Assembly (NCBI GenBank): GCA_030158305.1
Contig: JAOATE010000080.1
Coordinates: 62,001-126,000 of the forward strand
DNA length: 64,000 nt
Origin: Burkholderiaceae bacterium
GTDB taxonomy: Bacteria > Pseudomonadota > Gammaproteobacteria > Burkholderiales > Burkholderiaceae_B
Direction of reading: 5' to 3'
Position numbers and translations under genes: made by a program. Positions 25,587 to 34,658 of this stretch are shown here, one piece after another. Numbering within the stretch: position 1 is the first letter of the stretch; every line of letters begins with the position of its first letter. Under the pieces are notes generated by a model. The model searched no databases, was not told where the DNA came from, and saw nothing but the letters and a program-made list of their open reading frames with translations.

Positions 25587-26564
25587 TTATGCGCCAGACG
25601 CCAAAGACTCTTTGACCTTTTGACGTAGACGATCAAGCGAGCCTCCTTTCATGACAGAACCAGGAAGCGGATGGCCCACAACTTGCTCGGCTAACAAAGC
25701 AGACTCGATCAACTTTTCCAAGTCGATCCCTGTCTCAATACCCATTTCATTGCACATAAAGACTAAATCTTCGGTACAGACGTTACCGGAAGCGCCCGAA
25801 TGAGAGGCAAAAGGACAGCCACCCAAACCTGCCACTGCTGCATCAAAAATGCCAACACCCATCTCCATTCCTGCATAGGCATTGGCGATTCCCATTCCGC
25901 GCGTATCGTGCAGATGCAGAGATAATTGCAAGTCTGGAAATTTATTGCGCACCGCACCGACTACCTTGCGCACAGAGCCGGGGGTGGCCCAGGCCATCGT
26001 ATCCGCAAGCGACAAGACCTCAAGTTTGAAATCATGCTCAGCAGACAAGTCATAAAACGTTTGAATCATGTCCAATATGCGAGATACTGGAATATCGCCT
26101 TCAAAATTACAACCAAAAACAGCCATGATGCTGGCGCGATTAATCGTCACGTTGTAGTGCTTGAACATCCCGATCATTGAACGAACCGCTTCAACGTTTT
26201 GCTCAAGAGTGCGCTTTTGATTGCGTAACAAAAATTTCTCGGACGCCGTCAAAGAAAGCGAACCGCGAATATCGAGTTTTTCAGTTGCGATGGCGCGCTC
26301 GAGGCCCTTGTCGTTTAGCCATAATGCGGTGTAACGCACCCCAGGCTTACGCTTAAATCCAGCCACGATCTCAGGCGCATCGGCCATCTGCGGCACGGCT
26401 TTCGGGCTCACAAAGGAAGTCACTTGGATTTGCTCAAGACCCGTCTCAGACAAACTATCGATCAACTCGATTTTGCGTGCTGTCGGGATCGGGCCTTTCT
26501 CGATCTGCATGCCCTCACGAGGACCCTCTTCGAGAATACGAACGCGCTTTGGTAAGTCTGACAT
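25587..26564 (-). CDS. Hydroxymethylglutaryl-CoA lyase-like enzyme
   Basis: The 325-residue TIM-barrel protein resembles HMG-CoA lyase, which splits a 3-hydroxy-3-methylglutaryl-CoA into acetyl-CoA and a keto acid. Shared features are PKRVRILEEGPREGMQ at the start, TSFVSPKAVPQM, the metal-binding HLHDTRG, and the active-site Cys in GLGGCPFA. Two deviations stand out: the usual PRDG is PREG (E17 at the metal-ligand Asp), and the loop after the Cys has two extra residues (SHSGASGNV). This suggests a related but different 3-hydroxyacyl-CoA. GGAG precedes the ATG at 26564. It leads a two-gene unit with the MmgE/PrpD gene. Confidence 0.8.
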   Translation of the reverse strand: MSDLPKRVRILEEGPREGMQIEKGPIPTARKIELIDSLSETGLEQIQVTSFVSPKAVPQMADAPEIVAGFKRKPGVRYTALWLNDKGLERAIATEKLDIRGSLSLTASEKFLLRNQKRTLEQNVEAVRSMIGMFKHYNVTINRASIMAVFGCNFEGDIPVSRILDMIQTFYDLSAEHDFKLEVLSLADTMAWATPGSVRKVVGAVRNKFPDLQLSLHLHDTRGMGIANAYAGMEMGVGIFDAAVAGLGGCPFASHSGASGNVCTEDLVFMCNEMGIETGIDLEKLIESALLAEQVVGHPLPGSVMKGGSLDRLRQKVKESLASGA

Positions 26565-26688
26565 GTCTGCTCCTGTGTTTTTTAACTGCAAGCCGCTTTG
26601 TGCACCCAATGGGAGCACGATTAAACCAGAGTAAACCCAGCACGAATCTCATGTCAACGTCACGTCCTCTATGCGGACGTTCAGTGTG

Positions 26689-26717
26689 TTGACAAGGCTA
26701 TCGCCACCACCTAGGAT
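26689..26717 (+). promoter_or_regulatory. Candidate sigma-70 promoter of the first TctB-TctA operon
   Basis: TTGACA (26689-26694), 17 bases, then TAGGAT (26712-26717, four of six matches) lie about 97 bases before the tctB start at 26814 in the gap between two divergent operons. Confidence 0.55.
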
Positions 26718-26813
26718 GATGGCATAACAGAGTACGACTGAATCCATTGAAGGACTCAGCGCTACAAAATGACGGGAGACACGCATGACACGCTGCACCA
26801 AGGAGTCAGTTCG

Positions 26814-27272
26814 ATGAATGCCGAACGGGTCGGAGGGCTCTTTTGGCTTTTATTTGGTTGCGCTGCCGCATATGGCGGACTCGACATCGGTTTAGGCACG
26901 ATGGAAGAACCTGGCTCAGGTTTTTTAACTTTTGTCGCCGGAAGCTTTGTCGCGCTGATGGCGATCCTCGTTGTGATTCAGTCTTTTAGTGGCGACCCCG
27001 AGGCGCAAGCACGTGTCAGCGATCTCTGGAAAGGTGCCATGTGGTGGCGAGCCGTCGCCATTAGCGGCCTTATCCTGCTTTTTATTTTTTCCTTTGAAAC
27101 CATTGGTTTTTTTGTTTGTAGCTTTTTGCTCCTCGTGATCATCATGCGCTGGCTTGAGGGCCTCGAGTGGACAATGTGTTTAATCGTTCCGACCATTGCT
27201 ACTGTCACCACCTATCTGGTGTTTAAAAAAATGATGAACATCTCGCTCCCCGCGGGAATTTTCGGATTCTAA
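26814..27272 (+). CDS. tctB: TctB-family small membrane subunit of a TTT transporter
   Basis: The 152-residue product has four predicted membrane helices and the TctB pattern LFGCAAAYGGLDIGLGTMEE near the start, then GSGFLTFVAGSFVALMAI and a helical C-terminal pair ending SLPAGIFGF. It is the small permease subunit that works with TctA and a Bug receptor. AGGAG lies nine bases before the ATG at 26814. It is followed after 16 bases by tctA. Confidence 0.85.
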   Translation: MNAERVGGLFWLLFGCAAAYGGLDIGLGTMEEPGSGFLTFVAGSFVALMAILVVIQSFSGDPEAQARVSDLWKGAMWWRAVAISGLILLFIFSFETIGFFVCSFLLLVIIMRWLEGLEWTMCLIVPTIATVTTYLVFKKMMNISLPAGIFGF

Positions 27273-27288
27273 GGGAAGCATCGGACAC

Positions 27289-28803
27289 ATGGATATCGCA
27301 GACAACCTACTCGTTGGTCTTTCAGTTGCGTTTCAACCGCACAATTTATTTTTCTGTTTTCTTGGCGTACTGATCGGCACGCTCATTGGTGTTCTGCCAG
27401 GTCTCGGTCCTGTGGGCGCCATGTCAATTTTGTTGCCTATCACCTTTGGCATTTCTCCCGTGACCGCGATCATCATGCTGTCGGGTATCTATTATGGTGC
27501 GCAATACGGAGGATCGACGACCTCCATCCTTGTCGGTATCCCGGGTGAAGCGGCTTCTGTTGTCACCATGCTCGATGGCCATCAGATGGCCTTGAAAGGG
27601 CGCGCGGGACCCGCGCTCGGTATCGCAGCGTTTGGATCATTTATCGCAGGCACGATTGGCATTATCGGTTTGATGCTGTTAGCGCCGCCCTTGGCCAAGG
27701 TTGCACTGAAATTTGGTCCTCCCGAATACTTTGCCTTGATGATCATGGGCTTAGTCATACTGACTTATCTCGCGCAAAAATCGATGGTGAAATCCTTGAT
27801 GATGGCGGGTGTTGGATTACTGGCTGGTATGGTCGGCATGGATACGATGACAGGTATGCCACGCTTTATTTTTGATGTGCCAGACCTGTTAGACGGCATT
27901 GGCATTGCGCCTCTTGCCATGGGCTTGTTTGGCGTCTCAGAAATATTGTTAAACGTTGAACGAAAGATCAAACAAGGCGTCGTTGTCAGCCAAGTCAAAA
28001 ACTTATTACCCAGTCGCCAAGACTGGAAGGACTCTGCGATGCCGATCGCACGAGGCTCATTCACTGGATTTTTCCTTGGCATCTTGCCTGGCGGCGGTGC
28101 AGTTCTCGCCTCTTTCATTTCTTATGGTGTTGAAAAACGCGTTTCCAAGACACCCGAGCAATTTGGTCATGGTGCGATTGCAGGAGTGGCAGGTCCGGAA
28201 GCCGCGAATAATGCCGCGGCTCAGGCTGCATTTATTCCACTCCTCACACTTGGGGTACCGGCTAATGCTGTGATGGGGATTTTATTGGGTGCGCTGATGA
28301 TTCATGGCATCTCACCTGGGCCCATGATGATTGAAAAAAATCCCGAATTATTTTGGGGCACAGTCACCAGCATGTATGTGGGCAATATCATGCTGTTGAT
28401 CTTGAATCTTCCCTTGATCGGCTTATGGGTCAAATTGCTGCGTGTGCGCTATGCCGTTCTGTTTCCTTTGATTCTCTTTATCGCGCTGATCGGCGCCTAC
28501 GTGATCAACGGTAGTGAGATGGATCTGTATTTGATGTTGTTTTTTGGTGTGATTGGTTATTTGATGCGAAAGTTTGACTATGAGCCTGCCCCACTCATCT
28601 TGGCCTTTGTTCTGACTAATATTCTCGAAGACTCTTTACGTCAGTCTTTGATTATTTCAGGTGGCAGCATGAGCATCTTTATCACGCGCCCTATCGCCGC
28701 AGGCTTCCTATTTGTTTCGCTCGTATTACTGATTACGGCAGTCATTCCTAGCATCCGCAAAAAAAGAAGTGCGCTAGCCGCAACGGCCGATGACAACGCC
28801 TAA
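27289..28803 (+). CDS. tctA: TctA-family large permease subunit of a TTT transporter
   Basis: The 504-residue product is the large membrane subunit, with about eleven or twelve helices and the family's conserved loops GVLPGLGPVGAMSILLP, YGGSTTSILVGIPGEAASV, GAIAGVAGPEAANNAAAQA and GISPGPMMIEKNPELFWG. These transporters use an ion gradient rather than ATP. The adjacent tctB and downstream Bug receptor complete one full transporter. Its stop codon lies about 30 bases before the Bug ATG. Confidence 0.95.
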   Translation: MDIADNLLVGLSVAFQPHNLFFCFLGVLIGTLIGVLPGLGPVGAMSILLPITFGISPVTAIIMLSGIYYGAQYGGSTTSILVGIPGEAASVVTMLDGHQMALKGRAGPALGIAAFGSFIAGTIGIIGLMLLAPPLAKVALKFGPPEYFALMIMGLVILTYLAQKSMVKSLMMAGVGLLAGMVGMDTMTGMPRFIFDVPDLLDGIGIAPLAMGLFGVSEILLNVERKIKQGVVVSQVKNLLPSRQDWKDSAMPIARGSFTGFFLGILPGGGAVLASFISYGVEKRVSKTPEQFGHGAIAGVAGPEAANNAAAQAAFIPLLTLGVPANAVMGILLGALMIHGISPGPMMIEKNPELFWGTVTSMYVGNIMLLILNLPLIGLWVKLLRVRYAVLFPLILFIALIGAYVINGSEMDLYLMLFFGVIGYLMRKFDYEPAPLILAFVLTNILEDSLRQSLIISGGSMSIFITRPIAAGFLFVSLVLLITAVIPSIRKKRSALAATADDNA

Positions 28804-28831
28804 GCGCTTTTATCCATCAAAGGAGACATTC

Positions 28832-29803
28832 ATGAAACTCACCACTAAATTTCGCCTTGCATCGTTAGCCGCAACTCTTTCGACAAGCTTACTCGTACAT
28901 GGTGCCGCATTTGCAAAATATCCTGACAAACCCATCACGCTTTACGTTGCGTTTGCCGCAGGCGCAACCACTGATCTGACTGCTCGGGCTTTGGCGCAGG
29001 GTGCCGAGAAAATTCTTGGTGTACCGATCGCCGTCGAAAACAAGGCAGGAGGTGGAGCGACCGTTGCGAACGGCTTGCTCGCCAGCAAAAAGCCTGATGG
29101 CTACACCTTGCTCGTCACGTCAACGGGCTCCATTACCGTTCGTCCGTTGCTGATGAAACTTGCCTACAAGCCTCAGGATTTTCAGGTTCTCATGCAATAT
29201 TCTTTTTACATCGGTGGGTTGGTCGTACCCACCGACTCTCCCTGGAAAACCGTCGATGACTTTGTCGCACATGCCAAGAAAAATCCTGGCATGACCTACG
29301 CATCAAGCGGACCGAATACGCAACAGCAAATCGGTGTCGAGTCATTTGCTCGCTGCAAAGGCCTCACCTTTAAGCATGTTCCGACAAAGGGGGGCTCAGC
29401 TGCCAACACTGCATTGCTAGGTAAACATGTGGATTTCATCGCGGGGTCAGGCTCACATATCCCACTCGTTGAACAAGGCGCTTTTAAAGAGCTCGTCACT
29501 TTCCACGTGGACGCGCGCGATCCAAAACGTCCAGATATTCCTGTGATGAAAGATATCGGCTGCCCCCCAACAAATCCCCCAAACGGTATGATTGTCGTGG
29601 CGCCAGCTGGGCTACCCAATGATGTTGCGGAAAAACTCACCGCCGCATTCAAAACTGTCTCAGCTACGCCTGAATTTAAAGCGCTCCTAGAAAAATACAA
29701 TCTCGACTACGCCTACGAGGACGGTAAATCTGTTCAGTCCAAATTTCCTGCTGAGATCGAATGGTATAAAAAGTACTTTAAAGACGCAGGCGTCATGAAA
29801 TAA
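28832..29803 (+). CDS. Bug-family (TTT) periplasmic receptor
   Basis: The 323-residue receptor starts with a signal peptide (cleavage likely after AFA, near residue 26), then KYPDKPITLYVAFAAGATTD, VAVENKAGGG-type lobe sequence, KPDGYTLLVTSTGS and the C-terminal region ending WYKKYFKDAGVMK. The ATG at 28832 has AAGGAG upstream; an in-frame earlier start overlaps tctA. It is the dedicated receptor of the preceding TctB-TctA pair. The ligand is likely a small carboxylate; the downstream flavoprotein suggests one that is desaturated or reduced. Confidence 0.9.
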   Translation: MKLTTKFRLASLAATLSTSLLVHGAAFAKYPDKPITLYVAFAAGATTDLTARALAQGAEKILGVPIAVENKAGGGATVANGLLASKKPDGYTLLVTSTGSITVRPLLMKLAYKPQDFQVLMQYSFYIGGLVVPTDSPWKTVDDFVAHAKKNPGMTYASSGPNTQQQIGVESFARCKGLTFKHVPTKGGSAANTALLGKHVDFIAGSGSHIPLVEQGAFKELVTFHVDARDPKRPDIPVMKDIGCPPTNPPNGMIVVAPAGLPNDVAEKLTAAFKTVSATPEFKALLEKYNLDYAYEDGKSVQSKFPAEIEWYKKYFKDAGVMK

Positions 29804-29813
29804 CCCTCTTACT

Positions 29814-31313
29814 ATGGAAAAGCAAATGACTCAAAAAAATTCCCAGCCATTCGTCTGGGATGCCGAAGCTGATCTGGTTGTCGTTGGATTTGGTGGTGCG
29901 GGTGCAGCGACCTCCATTACCGCATCCGAGGCCGGTGCTTCGGTCATCATGCTCGACAAGGCCCCCGAAGGGCAAGAAGGCGGCAATACGCGCGTCGCTG
30001 CACAGGGCTATCTAAACACCTCTACGCCCGAAGGTGCGGCCACTTATCTTAAAGCGCTTTGTGGGCCTTACACTGTTCCTGACGACATGGTGGAGGTTTG
30101 GGCCAAAGAAATGTGTCTGAACAACGACTGGCTCACCTCGATCGGCGGCGATCCCCAAGAACATCAGCATGGCACGCACGGTACAGGCATTGAGTTCCCT
30201 GAACTGCCCGGCTCAGATTGCGTTCACAAGTTTCACCATGGTGACATTCTCGGTTATTCAAAGACTTGGGAAATGCTGGCTGAGGCGGTTAAATCACGCC
30301 CGATTGATGTCCGCTACGAATGTCCAGGACAAAAGCTAATTCAAGATCCTCTTACGCAGGAAGTGCTCGGCGTTCAAGCGATTCATCAGGGTAAGACACT
30401 CAACTTCAAAGCTAAAAAAGGAGTCGTCCTGACCTGTGGTGGATTTGAAAACAATCAGGAAATGATTCGCAACTACCTTACCGGCATCCCTTATTGCTAT
30501 ACCTCGGGCAGTCCGTTCAACGAAGGCGATGGTGTTCGTATGGCCATGGAACTCGGTGCCGATCTCTGGCACATGAATAACTTTGCCGGCCCCTCGATGG
30601 CGCTTAAAACTCCCGAATACCCAACAACATTTTCAATGATTGCACTCCATTTCTCTCACGAGCCGAAGGGCGGCATGGTAGTTGTGGGTCCGGATGGCAA
30701 GCGTTTTACAGATGAAAAGTACAAAACGCGCCATGGCAAGGTCGAACAAAATGGCAAGTGGCATGCCATGCGCACACCTTGTCCGATGCACATGATTTTT
30801 GATCAAGCCATGTTCGATGATGGCCCCCTCTATGATGGCAAGCCTACGCATGGTTGGACTCAGATCATGAGCGGCTACAGTTGGAGTCCAGATAACAAAG
30901 CCGAATTAGCGAAAGGCTGGATCAAGTCAGCACCCACTCTCGCCGAACTCAACAAAAAATTGAATCTGCCCGAAGGAAGTCTTGAAGGCACCGTCAAACG
31001 CTGGAATGCACAATGCGCCACCGGCAAAGACGAAGATTTCGACCGCGAAAAAATGATCCAGCCTTTTGGTGCGGGTCCTTTCTATGCTGTTGAACTCTCA
31101 CCATCGATGCTCAACACACAAGGTGGTCCGCGTCGCAATGCACGTGCTCAGATCGTGCGACCCGATGGCACACCGATTCCACGCCTCTACAGTGCAGGAG
31201 AGCTAGGTTCGATCTTCAGCTATTTGTATCAAGGTACTGGCAACATCGGCGAATGCTTTGCTTTTGGCCGTATTGCTGCTCGCAACGCTGTCGCAGACAA
31301 AGCTTGGTCTTAA
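29814..31313 (+). CDS. FAD-dependent dehydrogenase, fumarate reductase/ketosteroid-dehydrogenase type
   Basis: The 499-residue flavoprotein has an N-terminal FAD-binding motif (VVGFGGAGAATSITASEAG, then LDKAPEGQEGGNTR) and the C-terminal FAD-contacting GELGSIFSYLYQGTGNIGE. The middle holds a mobile capping domain. It belongs to the succinate-dehydrogenase/fumarate-reductase flavoprotein superfamily, whose members desaturate or reduce carbon-carbon bonds next to a carbonyl. No signal peptide is seen, so it is cytoplasmic. The start may instead be the ATG at 29826, which has GGAAAAG upstream. It is the last gene of the TctB-TctA-Bug unit and may act on the imported compound. Confidence 0.82.
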   Translation: MEKQMTQKNSQPFVWDAEADLVVVGFGGAGAATSITASEAGASVIMLDKAPEGQEGGNTRVAAQGYLNTSTPEGAATYLKALCGPYTVPDDMVEVWAKEMCLNNDWLTSIGGDPQEHQHGTHGTGIEFPELPGSDCVHKFHHGDILGYSKTWEMLAEAVKSRPIDVRYECPGQKLIQDPLTQEVLGVQAIHQGKTLNFKAKKGVVLTCGGFENNQEMIRNYLTGIPYCYTSGSPFNEGDGVRMAMELGADLWHMNNFAGPSMALKTPEYPTTFSMIALHFSHEPKGGMVVVGPDGKRFTDEKYKTRHGKVEQNGKWHAMRTPCPMHMIFDQAMFDDGPLYDGKPTHGWTQIMSGYSWSPDNKAELAKGWIKSAPTLAELNKKLNLPEGSLEGTVKRWNAQCATGKDEDFDREKMIQPFGAGPFYAVELSPSMLNTQGGPRRNARAQIVRPDGTPIPRLYSAGELGSIFSYLYQGTGNIGECFAFGRIAARNAVADKAWS

Positions 31314-31337
31314 CTAAATAGTGCTCAAGTAAACCCG

Positions 31338-31364
31338 CGATCCCGAGCTCAACGTTCGGGATCG
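31338..31364. terminator. Hairpin between convergent genes
   Basis: Arms CGATCCCGA (31338-31346) and TCGGGATCG (31356-31364) form a perfect 9-bp stem in the 59-base gap between the flavoprotein gene (+) and the FAH-family gene (-). There is no clear U tract, so it is a probable but unproven bidirectional stop. Confidence 0.6.
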
Positions 31365-31372
31365 TATCGATA

Positions 31373-32308
31373 CTATTTTGTTGGTGTGTATCGACCGCTA
31401 AGCTGAGGCGTATGCACACCAGGCTCCTTCGCTTGCTCACGTTGCAAACGCGTTTGCCTTGCCCACGTCCGCTTCAAATCATCCCTCACCTTGAAGGCCA
31501 ACCGACCTAGCCCCTCGGTCTCGAGTTCAATCAGATCACCATCCATGAATGGATTGAGGCCGCGATGATTGGTTCCCGTCGCAAGAATATCTCCAGGCTC
31601 AAGCGTGTGAATCGACGTCACCCATTCGATACAGCGAGGAATCTTATGCGCCATATCATCCGTATTAAAGTTTTGCATCAGCTGACCGTTATTCCACAAA
31701 CGGATCTGTAACTTCTGCGGATCAGGAATCTCATCTGCTGTCACGATATAGGGGCCAATCGGCGCAAACGTATCGCGGGACTTCATTTGAAAAAAAACAT
31801 TTCCCTCGGGTCCAAGACCGCGCGCAGATCCATCCACAAAATTGACATATCCAAACACATACGACATCGCCTCGTTGGCAGAAACATTTGTCGCACGCTT
31901 ACCAATCACAATGGCAACCTCAGCCTCACCTTCAAAGATGTTAGCCGGCACATCTGGCAAGACCATCGTGTCGCCGTGTCCAATGATGGCACCCGGTGCC
32001 TTTTGAAACGCATTGATCGGTGCGGGAGCAGAACGTGTGCCATCTTCCATGTAGTTCACCGCCATGCAATCTATATGGCCCGGTTTCGGCAGAGGCGGCC
32101 GAATGCGGACTGCGCTCAGCGGAATCCCTTTGCGGCTCTGCACAAAAGTCTCGATCTTGGCACGATAGTTGTCGAACCTCTCAATTAAGCCATTGATGAG
32201 GTCGTGCGCCCCAAGATGGGGAATATCTTCTACGACAGAGGAGATATCAACCACTTGATCTCCCTTCAAAATGCCAAGCTTAAAATCATCGAAAAATAGA
32301 ATCTTCAT
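31373..32308 (-). CDS. Fumarylacetoacetate hydrolase family protein
   Basis: The 311-residue product has an N-terminal cap and a C-terminal FAH fold. Metal-binding residues are visible in FEGEAEVAIVIG and in YVNFVDGSARG, followed by MKSRDTFAPIGPYIV, NFNTDDM and ATGTNHRG. Family members cleave carbon-carbon bonds in 1,3-dicarbonyls, hydrate 2-hydroxydienoates or decarboxylate oxaloacetate-like acids. It is transcribed alone on the minus strand, divergent from the seven-gene Bug operon across a 255-base gap, so it may share regulation and act on products of that pathway. Confidence 0.85.
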   Translation of the reverse strand: MKILFFDDFKLGILKGDQVVDISSVVEDIPHLGAHDLINGLIERFDNYRAKIETFVQSRKGIPLSAVRIRPPLPKPGHIDCMAVNYMEDGTRSAPAPINAFQKAPGAIIGHGDTMVLPDVPANIFEGEAEVAIVIGKRATNVSANEAMSYVFGYVNFVDGSARGLGPEGNVFFQMKSRDTFAPIGPYIVTADEIPDPQKLQIRLWNNGQLMQNFNTDDMAHKIPRCIEWVTSIHTLEPGDILATGTNHRGLNPFMDGDLIELETEGLGRLAFKVRDDLKRTWARQTRLQREQAKEPGVHTPQLSGRYTPTK

Positions 32309-32510
32309 GTCCCAATCTCCTGGATTGCATTTTTATTAGTCTTCTATGTATTGAAGCATCGTTCAAGCTTACAAGTACGTCCATATGTTGAGAATTGATC
32401 ACGATTCAAGGTATGACAGAAAAACGTTTAGATTCGATGGATGCTTTATGCTAGGATAAATTTTCGTCGGCACTGAACAAGCGACATGACGAAAACTGCA
32501 ATATAAAAAT

Positions 32511-32528
32511 ATGTACGCAAGAGTACAT
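32511..32528. promoter_or_regulatory. Inverted repeat upstream of the seven-gene operon
   Basis: ATGTAC (32511-32516) and GTACAT (32523-32528) flank a six-base spacer, 36 bases before the Bug start at 32564. A weak extended -10 (TGCTAGGAT, near 32449-32457) lies further upstream. The repeat could be an operator; no regulator gene adjoins it. Confidence 0.35.
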
Positions 32529-32563
32529 TTACAACAATCGAGACACGATAGGGGGAGCAACGA

Positions 32564-33553
32564 ATGAAGCTCAAGAACACGACCTGCACGTCGATGCTAG
32601 CTAGTGCGTTATTTGTTCTGAGTGCGGTCTTGCTCCCAGCCTTTGGACAAGCGCAAGACTTTCCAAACAAGCCCATTAAAGTTGTTGTCCCTTTTGTGCC
32701 TGGCGGTGGGTCTGATAGCGTTGCTCGCGTCATTGCAAAAGGCATGACCGAACAACTCGGACAACCCGTGGTGGTTGAAAATAGAGGGGGGGCCAACACC
32801 ATTATTGGCACAGAGTATGTCGCCAAGTCTGCCCCCGATGGATACACCCTCTTGGTCTGTACAACGGCCTTTGCCACCAACCCAAGCATGTACAAGCTTC
32901 CTTTTGATACCGTGCGAGATTTTGATCCGGTCACCATGTACATGGGTGCTGCCTTGGTGTTGGTCGTCAATCCAAACCTCCCCGTTAACAACGTACGCGA
33001 GCTCATTGCGCTCGCTAAAGCACAACCCGGAAAATTGACCTTTGCATCTTATGGGGCCGGTGGTCCTGGTCATCTCGCGGGTGAGTTATTCAAGCAAATG
33101 GCAGGCGTCGATATTTTGCATATTCCTTATAAAGGAAGCTCCCCCTCCATCGCTGACGTGGTGTCAGGCACCGCCTCTATGTCCTTTGCTGTTTTACAAC
33201 CCGCCTTACCTTTAATCAATTCTGGCAGGTTGCGACCGATTGGTGTGGTCATGTCTGAGCGCGCATCGCAGCTTCCTGACGTTCCCACAATTGGAGAAAC
33301 ACTTCCTGGCTTTTTAATTACAGGCTTTAACGGTTTTTGTGCACCCACAGGGACGCCACCTGCGGTATTGGCCAAGCTCAATGCTGCGATTGTGAAGGTT
33401 GTAACAACACCAGAGATTCGCGCTCAATTGATTAAGGCTGGAAATCCAATGCTGACAAAACCATTGCCACCAAATGAGTTTAAAGAATTCGTCAAACTCG
33501 ATATTGAACGCTGGCGCAAGATTGTGAAAGACGGCAACGTTACGCTCAACTAA
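32564..33553 (+). CDS. Bug-family (TTT) periplasmic receptor, first gene of a seven-gene unit
   Basis: The 329-residue receptor has a signal peptide (cleavage near GQAQ, about residue 30), then DFPNKPIKVVVPFVPGGGSD, QPVVVENRGGANTIIGTEYV, APDGYTLLVCTT and LTFASYGAGGPGHLAGELF. GGGGGAG lies just upstream of the ATG. It is 51 bases before the first hotdog gene and begins a run that ends with tctB and tctA, so receptor and permease genes bracket four CoA-related enzyme genes. The ligand is probably the acid the enzymes act on. Confidence 0.9.
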   Translation: MKLKNTTCTSMLASALFVLSAVLLPAFGQAQDFPNKPIKVVVPFVPGGGSDSVARVIAKGMTEQLGQPVVVENRGGANTIIGTEYVAKSAPDGYTLLVCTTAFATNPSMYKLPFDTVRDFDPVTMYMGAALVLVVNPNLPVNNVRELIALAKAQPGKLTFASYGAGGPGHLAGELFKQMAGVDILHIPYKGSSPSIADVVSGTASMSFAVLQPALPLINSGRLRPIGVVMSERASQLPDVPTIGETLPGFLITGFNGFCAPTGTPPAVLAKLNAAIVKVVTTPEIRAQLIKAGNPMLTKPLPPNEFKEFVKLDIERWRKIVKDGNVTLN

Positions 33554-33604
33554 TTCTCCCTCATCAATCCAGTCATTTCTTGTTTTAAATAAAAGAGGTT
33601 CAGC

Positions 33605-34135
33605 ATGTCTGATCTTTCCGAGTCCCTTCAAAAGTACGTCGGGTTGCAATCCGAAACAGAAATCGCGTGCGATACGGTGGAACGAGGTGCCGTTCGACGC
33701 TATGCCCAAGCCATCATGTATGAAGACCCTATTTTTGGCGCAGCTTGTGAAAACAACGCGCGCTATGGTGGTCCTGTGGCACCACCGCTATTTCCGACAC
33801 ATATGTTTCGGCGTGCTTTTGGTCAGCCCGATCCTATTCAAGACAACGCAAAAAATCCGGATTTTGATGGAATCGTCGCCGCGACTAGTTCGCAAGGCCT
33901 ACCGGCTATAGAGCCCTTGGCAGGTTATGCACTGTTGAATGGCGGCTCAGAGATTGAGTTTTTCCGCTATGCGCGTCACGGTGAGACGATCAAATTAACG
34001 TCGCGCTACGCAGACATTACTGAAAAAGACACAAGCAAAGGTCCTATTGTCTTAGTGGTGACTGAGTCAGAGTACCGCAATAGCGAGGGTGACTTACTCA
34101 TCCGCACACGTCGCACGCAGATCCGGAGGAAATGA
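33605..34135 (+). CDS. FAS1-like dehydratase-domain hotdog protein
   Basis: The 176-residue single-hotdog protein corresponds to the N-terminal half of two-domain MaoC-type dehydratases: RGAVRRYAQAIMYEDPIFG, YGGPVAPPLFPTHMF, LLNGGSEIEFFRYARHGE and VVTESEYRN. In such split enzymes one half often lacks catalytic residues and pairs with a MaoC-domain partner. The partner gene starts one base after this stop. Together they would form a hydratase for an enoyl- or mesaconyl-type CoA ester. AAGAGG lies upstream of the ATG. Confidence 0.82.
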   Translation: MSDLSESLQKYVGLQSETEIACDTVERGAVRRYAQAIMYEDPIFGAACENNARYGGPVAPPLFPTHMFRRAFGQPDPIQDNAKNPDFDGIVAATSSQGLPAIEPLAGYALLNGGSEIEFFRYARHGETIKLTSRYADITEKDTSKGPIVLVVTESEYRNSEGDLLIRTRRTQIRRK

Positions 34136-34136
34136 C

Positions 34137-34619
34137 ATGGCACTCGGAAAAACACCTTATTTTGAGGATGTCGTCATCGGCACGGACATTCCTGGGCTTG
34201 AAAAAGGTCCTCTCACGACGGCACATCTGATGCGGTGGTCTGCTGCCATGGAAAACTGGCACAAGATTCACTACGACAAACCATTTGCAATGGAGCATGA
34301 CAAGTTGCCGGGCTTATTGATTAATGGCTCACTCAAACAGCAGTTTGTGATGCAAATGTTGGCAGATTGGGCCGGGCCACACGGCTGGGCCTGGAAAGCA
34401 GGTTTTCAGTTTCGCGCGATGAATCTTGTTGAGGAAACGGTCACTGTTTGGGGACGGATCACGGGGAAGCGTGAATGTCCTGAGTTTGGCCTCATCGATA
34501 TTGAACTCGGTATCATCAACGGTGAAGGAAAAGAGTCTACCCCCGGGACCGCAACGGTTGCTCTGCCTTACAAAAATGGCCCAGCCGTTCCTTATCCGTT
34601 TGTGCCTCCCAAGCTCTAG
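34137..34619 (+). CDS. MaoC-domain dehydratase, partner of the preceding protein
   Basis: The 160-residue hotdog protein carries the hydratase helix AAMENWHKIHYDKPFAMEHD, which keeps the IHxD part of the MaoC motif although the upstream Asp is Asn or Glu. It is followed by LINGSLKQQFVMQMLADWAG. The ATG at 34137 has a strong GGAGG upstream within the previous gene's end; an earlier in-frame start (34089) overlaps that gene. It forms a heteromer candidate with the FAS1-like protein and would supply the catalytic residues. Confidence 0.85.
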   Translation: MALGKTPYFEDVVIGTDIPGLEKGPLTTAHLMRWSAAMENWHKIHYDKPFAMEHDKLPGLLINGSLKQQFVMQMLADWAGPHGWAWKAGFQFRAMNLVEETVTVWGRITGKRECPEFGLIDIELGIINGEGKESTPGTATVALPYKNGPAVPYPFVPPKL

Positions 34620-34658
34620 TGTCGTCAATTCTCACCCCCTAACCGAGAGGCTGCTCGA

